Of a stretch of 59,460 bases of DNA, positions 44,130-51,733 are shown piece after piece. Source of the DNA: an uncultured Lachnospiraceae bacterium. GTDB taxonomy: Bacteria > Bacillota > Clostridia > Lachnospirales > Lachnospiraceae. The stretch's first letter is position 1. Each line of letters opens with the position of its first letter. The notes below the pieces were generated by a model. The model was given only the letters and a program-made list of their open reading frames with translations, was not told where the DNA came from and did not search any database. The position numbers were made by a program, and so were the translations under genes. The stretch is taken from the NCBI GenBank assembly GCA_910577165.1, contig CAJTLX010000014.1, positions 1 through 59,460 on the forward strand, given 5' to 3'.

Positions 44130-44216
44130 GGAGCCAGTATGTGCAAACACATATAAAGAATAGCTGCTGATGCAACACGCGCCTCTGCTTATGTGCAATG
44201 CACATAAGCAGGGGGA
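44130..44216 (-). repeat. Intergenic repeat element, copy B
   Basis: This 87-base segment lies directly behind the yjfB stop codon. It shares with copy A (31822-31906) the order GGAGC, a hairpin TATGTG-caaa-CACATA (44138-44153), AAGAATAGCTGCTGATG, ACACG, then a second hairpin. Here the second hairpin is long and perfect: ctgcttatgtgc (44185-44196) and gcacataagcag (44200-44211). No T run follows it. Confidence 0.6.
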
Positions 44217-44432
44217 TTAAACGCAGATATCAACATTGGATCCCAGATTTGGATGGACGGACTGCTCCATCATTTTTGTAGAAACTGGCATTTCCACAGA
44301 AGCATCCATCATCTTTAACAGAGCATTATTTTCCTGCATGGTAGAATCAAGTGCCATGGATAAAACCGCGGCTCCCGCCTGGCTCATCACATTGGTCTGA
44401 GAATATGCCATGGACAAGGAAGGAATATCCAT
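44217..44432 (-). CDS. yjfB: YjfB-family putative motility protein
   Basis: This is a 71-residue protein beginning MDIPSLSMAYSQTNV and ending SVHPNLGSNVDICV, matching the YjfB family: the S-x-L-S-M-A-x-S-Q start, an ALLKMMD-type helix and the P-x-L-G-x-N-x-D-I end. Members are annotated as putative motility proteins without known function. GGGGGTG lies eight bases before the ATG at 44432; the GTG start three codons earlier is less likely. It has its own promoter and the repeat element B as its 3' flank. Confidence 0.82.
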   Translation of the reverse strand: MDIPSLSMAYSQTNVMSQAGAAVLSMALDSTMQENNALLKMMDASVEMPVSTKMMEQSVHPNLGSNVDICV

Positions 44433-44465
44433 ATCGATCACCCCCTTATGATTTATTGTATCTCT

Positions 44466-44493
44466 AGTATAACCGATCTTAGGAAAAATGCAA
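44466..44493 (-). promoter_or_regulatory. Promoter of yjfB
   Basis: On the minus strand TTGCAT (44488-44493) and TATACT (44466-44471) are 16 bases apart, 34 bases before the start codon. Confidence 0.65.
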
Positions 44494-44711
44494 GCAGTTT
44501 ATGGAAAATGGTGTGGAATTCAAATTTTTTTGATTTCTGTGTATAAATTTGCAACAATTCAGCAAAAAGTGGGAACAGGAATGAAAATACTGAAAATTAA
44601 TTTTGACAAAAATTCAGTTGACAATTTCGGATTTGGACAAATTGCACAAAAATTGAAGGGGAAAATAAAAAACAAAAAATTGAGGAAACGCAAAAAAAAA
44701 TAATCGTCAAT

Positions 44712-44799
44712 TTATCCACAAATATCTTTGCCCGATCTTGCCGATTTTCAAGTTATACACAGACTTATCCACATTATCCACAAATTCCACTGTGGATAA
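44712..44799. promoter_or_regulatory. Cluster of five DnaA boxes
   Basis: TTATCCACA occurs at 44712-44720, 44765-44773 and 44774-44782, and in reverse (TGTGGATAA) at 44791-44799. TTATACACA is at 44753-44761. This is five boxes in 88 bases, flanked by A/T-rich DNA. It lies ~110-200 bases upstream of the hpf promoter and not near dnaA. It may be a DnaA-titration or regulatory site rather than oriC. Confidence 0.8.
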
Positions 44800-44912
44800 C
44801 GTAGATAAGTTTTTTTGGGAAATACCGGATTTTTTTTGTGATTTATGATGGATTTGTTGAAAAAAAGAAAAGTAGGGCGATTTGCATTGACGGAAAAAAT
44901 CCTCTTTTTGTC

Positions 44913-44941
44913 TTGCAATTTTGGTGAAAATACGATATAAT
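44913..44941 (+). promoter_or_regulatory. Promoter of hpf
   Basis: TTGCAA (44913-44918) and TATAAT (44936-44941) are 17 bases apart, 102 bases before the hpf start. Confidence 0.8.
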
Positions 44942-45043
44942 TTAGACAAGTCCGAGAAGACCGTCAAAAATACATTCTTTTTTGGGAGGGAATCTGGCAT
45001 CGGGGGTATCCGGACAGAATTTGTCAGAAAAGGAGTTGGTATT

Positions 45044-45574
45044 ATGCAATATATTATCAGCGGGAGAAATATTGATGTTACCGAGGGGTTAAAAAATGCG
45101 GTTTATGAGAAATTAGGAAAGAAGTTGGAGCGTTATTTTACACAGGATACGGAAGTCCATGTGACATTCAGTGTGGAGAAGGATCGCCAGAAGGTGGAAG
45201 TGACCATTCCGATGAAGGGGACAGTGGTTCGCGCAGAGCAGGTCAGCAGCGATATGTATGCCTCCATTGATCTGATTGAGGAAGTGATTGAGCGTCAGCT
45301 GCGCAAATATAAGAACAAACTCGTGGATCAGAAGCAGTCCGCGCAGAGTTTAAGTCAGGCATTTCTCGAGGAGGAGGAGACCGAGGAGGAAGAAATTATT
45401 ATCAGCAAGGTGAAACATTTTGCGATGAAGCCGATGGATGCGGAAGAGGCATGTGTGCAGATGGAGTTGACCGGGCATAATTTCTATGTCTTTCGCAGTG
45501 CGGACACGGACGAGGTCAATGTGGTATATAAGAGAAAGAATGGGACATACGGTATTATTGAGCCGGAATTTTAG
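45044..45574 (+). CDS. hpf: Ribosome hibernation promoting factor, long form
   Basis: This is a 176-residue long-form HPF/RaiA that dimerises and inactivates ribosomes as 100S particles in stationary phase. The N-terminal ribosome-binding domain starts MQYIISGRNIDVTEGLKN and carries LIEEVIERQLRKYKNKL. The C-terminal dimerisation domain shows VKHFAMKPMDAEEACVQMEL and HNFYVFRSADTDEVNVVYKR. The start at 45044 follows AAGGAG; upstream in-frame codons are leader. The promoter is near a DnaA-box cluster. SecA lies downstream, as in many Firmicutes. Confidence 0.95.
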   Translation: MQYIISGRNIDVTEGLKNAVYEKLGKKLERYFTQDTEVHVTFSVEKDRQKVEVTIPMKGTVVRAEQVSSDMYASIDLIEEVIERQLRKYKNKLVDQKQSAQSLSQAFLEEEETEEEEIIISKVKHFAMKPMDAEEACVQMELTGHNFYVFRSADTDEVNVVYKRKNGTYGIIEPEF

Positions 45575-45923
45575 TGTATAGATCTGGCATTAAATAATTG
45601 CCAGATCTATAGCCCTTCGGGGGATGCGCATAAATTTTTTCGCTGGCTTGGCATTTTTAGGATGCCAGGTCAGCTTTTTTTCAAAAAAATTTGTTTTCCG
45701 GGCAAAAATTAGTTGAATCCTTTGCAATGAAATGGTACAATGGCATATAAAGCTTACTGAATTGTTCTGTAAGCGAGCCTAAAATCCTTGTGTCGGAGAA
45801 AGGGAAAATGCCGTTTTCACCGATATAAGAGATTCGCATAAAACGGAAAAAACAAATCAGATTGTAAGAGGCGGCAGAGAGTTTGAAAATCAAGAAACGC
45901 GGTGCCGCGGTATGGAGGAACAG
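45575..45923 (+). other. hpf-secA intergenic region
   Basis: These 349 bases hold no gene. First comes a perfect 13-bp hairpin (tatagatctggca 45577-45589, tgccagatctata 45599-45611) without a T run. Then an intrinsic terminator follows (arms 45642-45654 and 45662-45674, T run 45675-45681). A promoter for secA is TTGAAT (45713-45718), 17 bases, TACAAT (45736-45741). The ~180-base secA leader contains short inverted repeats (gcttac/gtaagc near 45751-45773; ccgtttt/aaaacgg), possibly structured. No SecM-like frame was recognised. Confidence 0.7.
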
Positions 45924-48494
45924 ATGGGATTAATTGCAAAGATATTCGGAACCCACAGTGAGCGCGAGGTTAGAAGGATCGAACCCTTAGCGGAGCAGAT
46001 TGAGGCACTTGAACCAGAATATGAGAAACTCTCCGACGAGGAACTTGCGCATAAGACGGTAGAGTTTAAAGAGCGCTTAAAGGAGGGCGAGACGCTTGAT
46101 GATCTGCTTGTTGAGGCGTATGCGACTGTGCGTGAGGCGGCAAAGCGCACACTTGGTCAGAGACCTTACCATGTTCAGCTTCTGGGCGGCATCATTTTGC
46201 ACCAGGGCCGTATCGCGGAGATGAAAACCGGCGAGGGCAAGACGCTTGTTTTAACTTTTCCTTCCTATCTCAACGCACTTGAGGGAAAAGGCGTTCATGT
46301 GGTCACAGTCAACGATTACCTGGCGAAAAGAGATACGGAGTGGATGGGGCAGATCCATCGCTTCTTAGGTCTTAGTGTCGGCTGTATCTTAAACAGTATG
46401 AACAGTGATGAGCGGCGTGAGGCCTACGCCTGTGATATCACTTATGGCACAAACAATGAATTCGGTTTTGACTACCTGCGTGACAATATGGTAAAGTACA
46501 AGGAGCAGCTTGTGATGCGCGATCTGCATTTTGCCATTATCGATGAGGTGGACTCGGTATTGATTGACGAGGCGAGAACACCGCTTATTATTTCCGGGCA
46601 GAGCGGGAAATCGACGAGCCTGTACGAAGCCTGTGATATTTTAGCCCGCCAGTTAAAGCGGGGAACCGAAAAAGAACTTTCAAAGATGGATGTTATCATG
46701 GGTGAGGATTCGCAGGAGTCGGGCGATTTTGTTGTCAATGAGAAGGATAAAAATGTTAATCTCACTGAGGAAGGTGTCGGGAAAGTTGAGAAATTCTTTC
46801 ATATCGAAAACCTTGCTGATCCGCAGAATCTTGAGATCCAGCATAATATTATTCTCGCGCTGCGCGCACATTATCTGATGGCACGGGACAAAGATTATGT
46901 GGTCAAGGACGATGAAGTGCTGATTGTCGATGATTTTACCGGGCGCATCATGCCGGGCAGACGTTACTCCGATGGTCTGCACCAGGCGATCGAGGCAAAA
47001 GAACATGTCAAGGTAAAACGTGAGAGCAAAACACTTGCCACGATTACTTTCCAGAACTTTTTTAACAAGTATACAAGAAAATGTGGCGCGACCGGTACTG
47101 CGTTGACCGAGGAGAACGAATTTCGCGAAATTTACGGGATGGATGTGGTGGAGGTGCCGACGAACCGCCCGATCGCGAGAAAGGATTTAAATGATGCAGT
47201 CTACAAGACGAAGCAGGAGAAGCTTACTGCCGTGGTTGAGGAGATTGCAAATGCACACGAAAAAGGGCAGCCAGTCTTAGTTGGCACGATCACTATCGAG
47301 GCTTCAGAGGAACTTAGTGCACTCTTAAAAAAGCGTGGGATTCCGCACAAAGTCCTGAATGCAAAATTCCACGAACTTGAGGCGGAGATTGTCGCGGACG
47401 CAGGGCAGATGGGCGCGGTGACAATCGCGACGAACATGGCGGGGCGTGGTACGGATATCAAGCTTGGCGAGGGAGTAACAGAACTTGGCGGCTTAAAGAT
47501 TATTGGTACGGAACGCCATGAATCCAGACGTATCGACAATCAGCTGCGAGGGCGTGCCGGGCGTCAGGGAGATCCGGGCGAATCCCGTTTTTATATCTCT
47601 CTTGAGGATGATCTGATGCGTCTGTTTGGTTCGGAGCGCATGATTGCGATGTTTAATTCCCTGGGGCTTCCAGAGGGCGAGCAGATCGAACACAAGATGC
47701 TAAGCAGTGCGATTGAGAAGGCGCAGAAGAAGATAGAGGGTAACAATTTCGGTATCCGCAAGAATTTGCTTGAGTATGACCAGGTTAACAATGAACAGCG
47801 CGAGATTATTTACAGTGAACGCCGCAAAGTTTTGGACGGCGAGAATATGCGCGATTCTATTTTCAAGATGATCACGGATACGGTGGAGGGCGCGGTAAAC
47901 CGCTGTATTGCTGAGGATGCACTTCCGGAGGAATGGGATTTGACCGAGTTAAATAGCCTGCTTCTTCCAATTTTTCCCATCCCACCGATTGTGCTTTCCG
48001 ACGAGTTGTTAAAGCATGGAAAGCGCGACACACTGACCCAGCATTTAAAGGAGGAGGTTGTGCGCTTCTATGAGGCAAAGGAGGCCGAATTTCCGGAGAA
48101 AGAACAGCTTCGGGAGGTGGAGCGCATTATCCTGTTGAATGTGATCGACCGCAAGTGGATGGATCATATTGATGATATGGATCAGCTTCGCCAGGGGATT
48201 GGCTTGCAGGCATTGGGGCAGAAGAACCCGCTGACAGAGTACAAGTTTATGGGTTATGATATGTTTGACGCAATGACGACGGCAATTGCGGAGGACACCG
48301 TTCGCGGTCTGATGCACCTTAGGATTGAGCAGAAGGTGGAGCGCGAGGAGGCGGCAAAAGTCACTGGAACCAACAAGGATGAATCCCTGGCAAAACAGCC
48401 GGTTAAACGCGCCGCAAAGAAGGTGCAGCCGAACGATCCATGCCCTTGCGGAAGCGGATTGAAATATAAATTCTGCTGCGGAAAGAAAGCATAA
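45924..48494 (+). CDS. secA: Preprotein translocase ATPase SecA
   Basis: This is an 856-residue motor that drives protein export through SecYEG. It starts MGLIAKIFGTHSEREVRRIE after GGAGG (start 45924; the ATG four codons earlier overlaps the RBS). Walker A is MKTGEGKTLV, Walker B IIDEVDSVLIDEARTPLI, and the helicase domain has TNMAGRGTDIKLGEGV and QLRGRAGRQGDPG. The C-terminal zinc-binding tail is NDPCPCGSGLKYKFCCGKK. Length is normal. It has its own promoter. A large palindrome follows the stop. Confidence 0.97.
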   Translation: MGLIAKIFGTHSEREVRRIEPLAEQIEALEPEYEKLSDEELAHKTVEFKERLKEGETLDDLLVEAYATVREAAKRTLGQRPYHVQLLGGIILHQGRIAEMKTGEGKTLVLTFPSYLNALEGKGVHVVTVNDYLAKRDTEWMGQIHRFLGLSVGCILNSMNSDERREAYACDITYGTNNEFGFDYLRDNMVKYKEQLVMRDLHFAIIDEVDSVLIDEARTPLIISGQSGKSTSLYEACDILARQLKRGTEKELSKMDVIMGEDSQESGDFVVNEKDKNVNLTEEGVGKVEKFFHIENLADPQNLEIQHNIILALRAHYLMARDKDYVVKDDEVLIVDDFTGRIMPGRRYSDGLHQAIEAKEHVKVKRESKTLATITFQNFFNKYTRKCGATGTALTEENEFREIYGMDVVEVPTNRPIARKDLNDAVYKTKQEKLTAVVEEIANAHEKGQPVLVGTITIEASEELSALLKKRGIPHKVLNAKFHELEAEIVADAGQMGAVTIATNMAGRGTDIKLGEGVTELGGLKIIGTERHESRRIDNQLRGRAGRQGDPGESRFYISLEDDLMRLFGSERMIAMFNSLGLPEGEQIEHKMLSSAIEKAQKKIEGNNFGIRKNLLEYDQVNNEQREIIYSERRKVLDGENMRDSIFKMITDTVEGAVNRCIAEDALPEEWDLTELNSLLLPIFPIPPIVLSDELLKHGKRDTLTQHLKEEVVRFYEAKEAEFPEKEQLREVERIILLNVIDRKWMDHIDDMDQLRQGIGLQALGQKNPLTEYKFMGYDMFDAMTTAIAEDTVRGLMHLRIEQKVEREEAAKVTGTNKDESLAKQPVKRAAKKVQPNDPCPCGSGLKYKFCCGKKA

Positions 48495-48527
48495 AATAAA
48501 AACAGCATATGCCCGGACTAAAAATCA

Positions 48528-48619
48528 GTAAGTGCCTGGATGGTGCCAGAACGAAATTTCTGGGAGCTATGCGAACAGGAATTTCGTTCTTGGGTATTTG
48601 GCACCAGAAAGGCACTTAC
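48528..48619. repeat. Three-tier palindromic element between secA and prfB
   Basis: Three nested inverted repeats share one axis: gtaagtgcct (48528-48537) with aggcacttac (48610-48619); tggtgcca (48541-48548) with tggcacca (48599-48606); gaacgaaatt (48549-48558) with aatttcgttc (48580-48589). They form a 92-base hairpin of 28 pairs with small internal loops. No T run follows. It looks like a REP/MITE-type intergenic palindrome or an RNA-processing element. Confidence 0.75.
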
Positions 48620-48657
48620 GGAACTAAAAATAATAACTTAAAAAAGAGGTGAGATTA

Positions 48658-49780
48658 GTGGTTGAATTAGACCAGGTCAAGTACACACTTGGCACTTACA
48701 ACAAACCGTTAATTGAAGTGGGGGATTCACTTTGACCTCGCTAATAAAGGTTTGCGGGTAGAAGAGATAGAGGGAATTATGGAGGAGCCGGGCTTTTGGG
48801 ATTCCGCAGAAAAAAGTCAGGCCTATGTAAAAGAATTAAAAAATTTAAAGGACATTATCGCGCAGTATACACAGCTAAAACAGCGTTACGAGGATCTCTA
48901 TATGCTTATCGATCTGGCGAACGAGGAGAATGATCTTTCGATGGTGCCGGAAATTCAGAAGGAAGCGGCGGCGTTTGTGGAGGAATTCGAGGAGTTGCGC
49001 TTAGATACGCTGCTCTCGGAGGAATATGACAAGGACAATGCCATCCTGACGCTACACGCAGGTGCGGGAGGGACGGAGAGCTGTGATTGGGCGAGTATGT
49101 TAAGCCGTATGTATCAAAAATGGGCGGATCGCAAGGGATACACAACGGAGATTCTCGATTTTCTGGACGGGGAGGAAGCCGGTCTAAAATCTATCACCAT
49201 CCAGATTAATGGGCTAAATGTTTATGGACATTTAAAATCGGAGCGCGGCGTGCATCGCCTGGTGCGCATCTCGCCATTTAATGCAGCGGGCAAGCGTCAG
49301 ACTTCATTTGTTTCGTGCGATGTTATGCCGGATATCGAGGAAGACTTAGACGTTGAGATTAACGAGGAAGATCTGCGCATTGATACCTATCGATCCAGTG
49401 GCGCAGGCGGACAGCACGTCAATAAGACATCCTCTGCCATCCGCATCACGCATTTGCCAACGGGGATTGTCGTGCAGTGTCAGAACGAGCGATCGCAGTT
49501 CCAGAATAAGGACAAGGCGATGCAGATGCTAAAGGCGAAGCTGTATCTGCTAAAGCAGCAGGAAAATCAGGAGAAGGAATCCGGGATTCGCGGCGAAGTG
49601 CGTGATATCAATTTCGGCAATCAGATTCGTTCCTATGTGCTCCAGCCGTACACGATGGTAAAAGATCACCGCACCGGAGCGGAGATCTCAAATGCCCAGG
49701 CGGTATTGGACGGAGGGATTGATCCGTTTATCAATGCATATTTAAAATGGATCAATACGAAACCGGAGGAGGAAAATTAG
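48658..49780 (+). CDS. prfB: Peptide chain release factor 2 with programmed +1 frameshift
   Basis: RF2 reads UGA and UAA stop codons. The first frame starts at GTG 48658 after GAGGTGA (VELDQVKYTLGTYNKPLIE) and reaches CTT-TGA at 48730-48735. Translation continues in the +1 frame (joined as 48658-48732 and 48734-49780), giving about 373 residues: DLANKGLRVEEIEGIMEEPG and onward. The Shine-Dalgarno-like GGGGG at 48720-48724 and the slippery CUU-UGA-C are the classic autoregulatory signal. The stop-codon-recognition motif SPF is in RISPFNAAGKRQTSF and the catalytic GGQ in GAGGQHVNKTSSA. A reading that begins at 48713 would be artefactual. A terminator follows the stop. Confidence 0.95.
48720..48736 (+). 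promoter_or_regulatory. prfB recoding site
   Basis: GGGGG (48720-48724), a short spacer, then CTT (48730-48732), TGA (48733-48735) and C form the RF2-sensitive +1 frameshift signal. Confidence 0.95.
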
Positions 49781-49782
49781 GG

Positions 49783-49806
49783 AAGGAGCTGCCTTAGCAG
49801 CTCCTT
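49783..49806 (+). terminator. Terminator of prfB
   Basis: The 10-base arms aaggagctgc (49783-49792) and gcagctcctt (49797-49806) have a 4-base loop and a short T-rich tail. Confidence 0.65.
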
Positions 49807-49828
49807 TATCAAAGAGAGGGGAAAGCGG

Positions 49829-50302
49829 ATGATAACAAAACAGGTTATTTTCAAACTGGGAAGCGAACAGTACGGAATGGATATTTCGATGGTGAGCGGA
49901 ATAGAAAATTATACGAAGGTGGTTCCAATTCCAAATGCTCCAGCGCATATTATCGGGATTTTAAATCTGCGGGGCGATGTAATTCCAATCTATAGTCTGC
50001 GCAAAAAATTTAGGATGGAAGAGGTTTTAGATACTGCGGCAACACAGTTGCTTGTGACAAATTGCAGGGGGGTTTTAGTCGGGTACAAGGTGGATTCCGT
50101 CTCAGAAATTGTGGAGATGGATGACGCGTTTATCCGTCCGATGCCAGTGATTGTAAAAACTCCGGAAACAAACTATGCGAAAGGTGTGGCAGAAAAAAAA
50201 GGACAGTTAATTGTACTTTTGGATATCGGAAATATCCTTAGCGAGCAGGAGCGCGAAGCAGTAAAGGAATTTGCGGAGGAGAGCAAGGGCGGGGCAGAAT
50301 AA
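49829..50302 (+). CDS. cheW: Chemotaxis coupling protein CheW
   Basis: This is a 157-residue CheW, the scaffold that joins chemoreceptors to the CheA kinase. The double SH3-like fold is indicated by QVIFKLGSEQYGMDISMVSG, IPNAPAHIIGILNLRGDVIPI (the conserved NLRG motif) and GVLVGYKVDSVSEIVEM. It stands alone, away from other che genes, so it may serve as a stand-alone or CheV-like coupler. GAGGGG precedes the ATG. It ends at a strong hairpin. Confidence 0.92.
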   Translation: MITKQVIFKLGSEQYGMDISMVSGIENYTKVVPIPNAPAHIIGILNLRGDVIPIYSLRKKFRMEEVLDTAATQLLVTNCRGVLVGYKVDSVSEIVEMDDAFIRPMPVIVKTPETNYAKGVAEKKGQLIVLLDIGNILSEQEREAVKEFAEESKGGAE

Positions 50303-50314
50303 AATATTGTGCTT

Positions 50315-50360
50315 AGAGAGCTATCACATTGGAGATATTTTGCGGATGTGATAGCTCTCT
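50315..50360 (+). terminator. Terminator of cheW
   Basis: The 15-base arms agagagctatcacat (50315-50329) and atgtgatagctctct (50346-50360) lie 12 bases behind the stop, followed by a short T-rich stretch. Confidence 0.75.
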
Positions 50361-50392
50361 TTGATAAATATCATTTGTGGGAGGAAAGAATA

Positions 50393-51418
50393 ATGGATAA
50401 CCGGGATTATTTTTGGGATAATTTAAAAGCATTTTTGATGGTGCTGGTAATTTTTGGACATACAGTAACTTCTTTGCGTGAGGTAAAAGAAATTACAGGA
50501 TTATACTATTTTGTCTATACATTTCATATGCCTCTCTTTGTATTTACCTCAGGATTTATGGCAAAAACGATAATGCGGGATGGAAAATTCCGAGCGGATC
50601 GCTTTTTTTCAACACTCTGGCTCTATTTCTTTTTCTGTGCAGGAAAATTTGTAATTGCCCGCGTTTTAGGGCAGCAGGTTGGGCTGCATCTATTAGATAT
50701 CAGCGGGGCACCCTGGTATTTGCTCGCCCTTTTGGAATGGTATTTGCTTGTTCCATTACTTTTGTCCCTAAAACCGAAAATGGGAATGATTTTTTCTGTA
50801 CTTACCGGCTTGTTTGCAGGTTATTTTGGAGGGGTAGGAACTTACCTTACCCTTTCGCGCACCCTTGTATTTCTTCCCTTTTTCGCGCTTGGACTCTATC
50901 TTCCCAAAGAGAAATTATATGGTTTTCTTGACAGGGCAAAAAAGTTGCGCCTGCCCGCAATTATTTTTCTGGCGGGGATGGTGATATATTTTATGTTTTT
51001 TGGCGATTCGTTTTTCAGGATAGGAAAACTTGTCTTTGCAAATCGCCCCTATCGCTATGTCCTAGAAGAATTAGCTCCCTATGGATTTCTTTTTCGGGGA
51101 GGATTATATCTGCTTGCAGTGATTCTCTGCGTGTCCGTTATGCTTTTTATTCCACATAAGAAAGCATGGTTTTCTTATGTCGGAAAGTATTCGCTTTCCG
51201 TCTATATCCTGCATGTTTTTGTGAGGGATATCATGAAGCATACGGGGGTATTTCACTGGATTAAAGGACTGCGGGAAGAATTTATGTGGCTGGTTATTCC
51301 TGCGTGTGTAATTGCAGCATTAATTTTGGGAAACCCGGTATTTGGGAGAGTGATGAACTGGATAGCGAATCCGGTAAGGGAGTGGAGAAATCATAGGAAA
51401 GATAAACTTATTATATAA
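50393..51418 (+). CDS. Acyltransferase family 3 membrane protein
   Basis: This is a 341-residue protein with about ten hydrophobic segments. It starts DYFWDNLKAFLMVLVIFGHT and continues YFVYTFHMPLFVFTSGFMAK, the N-terminal signature of acyltransferase-3 (OafA/WecH/NodX-like) proteins with the catalytic-type His in GHT and the conserved HMPLF. These transfer acyl groups, often acetyl, to envelope sugars. The substrate is unknown; no glycan cluster lies adjacent. GGGAGG precedes the ATG at 50393, and the upstream open frame reads through the cheW terminator. Confidence 0.85.
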   Translation: MDNRDYFWDNLKAFLMVLVIFGHTVTSLREVKEITGLYYFVYTFHMPLFVFTSGFMAKTIMRDGKFRADRFFSTLWLYFFFCAGKFVIARVLGQQVGLHLLDISGAPWYLLALLEWYLLVPLLLSLKPKMGMIFSVLTGLFAGYFGGVGTYLTLSRTLVFLPFFALGLYLPKEKLYGFLDRAKKLRLPAIIFLAGMVIYFMFFGDSFFRIGKLVFANRPYRYVLEELAPYGFLFRGGLYLLAVILCVSVMLFIPHKKAWFSYVGKYSLSVYILHVFVRDIMKHTGVFHWIKGLREEFMWLVIPACVIAALILGNPVFGRVMNWIANPVREWRNHRKDKLII

Positions 51419-51733
51419 TAAAATTGTATGTTATTTGATGATGCTTTAATATAATGATAAAATTATTTTATTCTATAAAGGGAAAGTATCGGAAGGAAAT
51501 ATGTCAGCTGAAACTGATGGACATTCGGGGAGATAAGACAATTATGTCGCCAATGCGCGTGGAAATTAAGAGAATATATTTTTGAATTTTACAGAACAAA
51601 TGTTCGCAAACCTCTGGACAATTCAGGGGGGCTGTGTTATAATCTCTAAAGCAAAACAGCGGGAGGATTATTCGCTGTATGAAACGAAATAGTATGTAAA
51701 AAATATAGCAAAAGGGAAAAGAGAGGAGTTTTC
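51419..51733 (+). other. Intergenic region upstream of uvrB
   Basis: These 315 bases hold no gene. The first ~170 bases are A/T-rich and show nothing I can name. The last part contains the LexA box and the uvrB promoter annotated separately. Confidence 0.7.
51593..51643 (+). promoter_or_regulatory. LexA (SOS) box and uvrB promoter
   Basis: AGAACAAATGTTCG (51593-51606) matches the Gram-positive LexA site CGAACnnnnGTTCG except at the first base. It lies directly upstream of the promoter TGGACA (51615-51620), 17 bases, TATAAT (51638-51643). This places uvrB, and probably uvrA behind it, under SOS control. Confidence 0.85.

Larger units (their letters stand above)
44494..45043. other. AT-rich intergenic region with DnaA boxes
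   Basis: This ~550-base stretch is strongly A/T-rich with many A tracts. It holds the DnaA-box cluster at 44712-44799 and the hpf promoter at 44913-44941. A short frame at 44581-44703 (Lys-rich end) has no spaced RBS and is probably not a gene. I see nothing else that can be named. Confidence 0.7.

Noticed and set aside
44581..44703. Lys-rich 40-residue frame upstream of the DnaA boxes
   Set aside because: The only AGGA is directly against the ATG, the codons follow the A-rich composition, and the frame ends in a poly-A stretch.
44712..44799. Chromosomal origin (oriC)
   Set aside because: The DnaA boxes are convincing, but dnaA and dnaN are absent and most genes on both sides share one strand, which does not fit diverging replichores.
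44707..45000. Minus-strand 97-codon frame across the DnaA boxes and hpf promoter
   Set aside because: It overlaps the box cluster and a strong promoter, and has no RBS or family resemblance.
45577..45611. Perfect hairpin as hpf terminator
   Set aside because: It has no T run; the terminator is the next hairpin (45642-45681).
48713..49780. prfB starting at GTG 48713
   Set aside because: That codon lies inside the recoding signal; the true start is GTG 48658 with a +1 shift.
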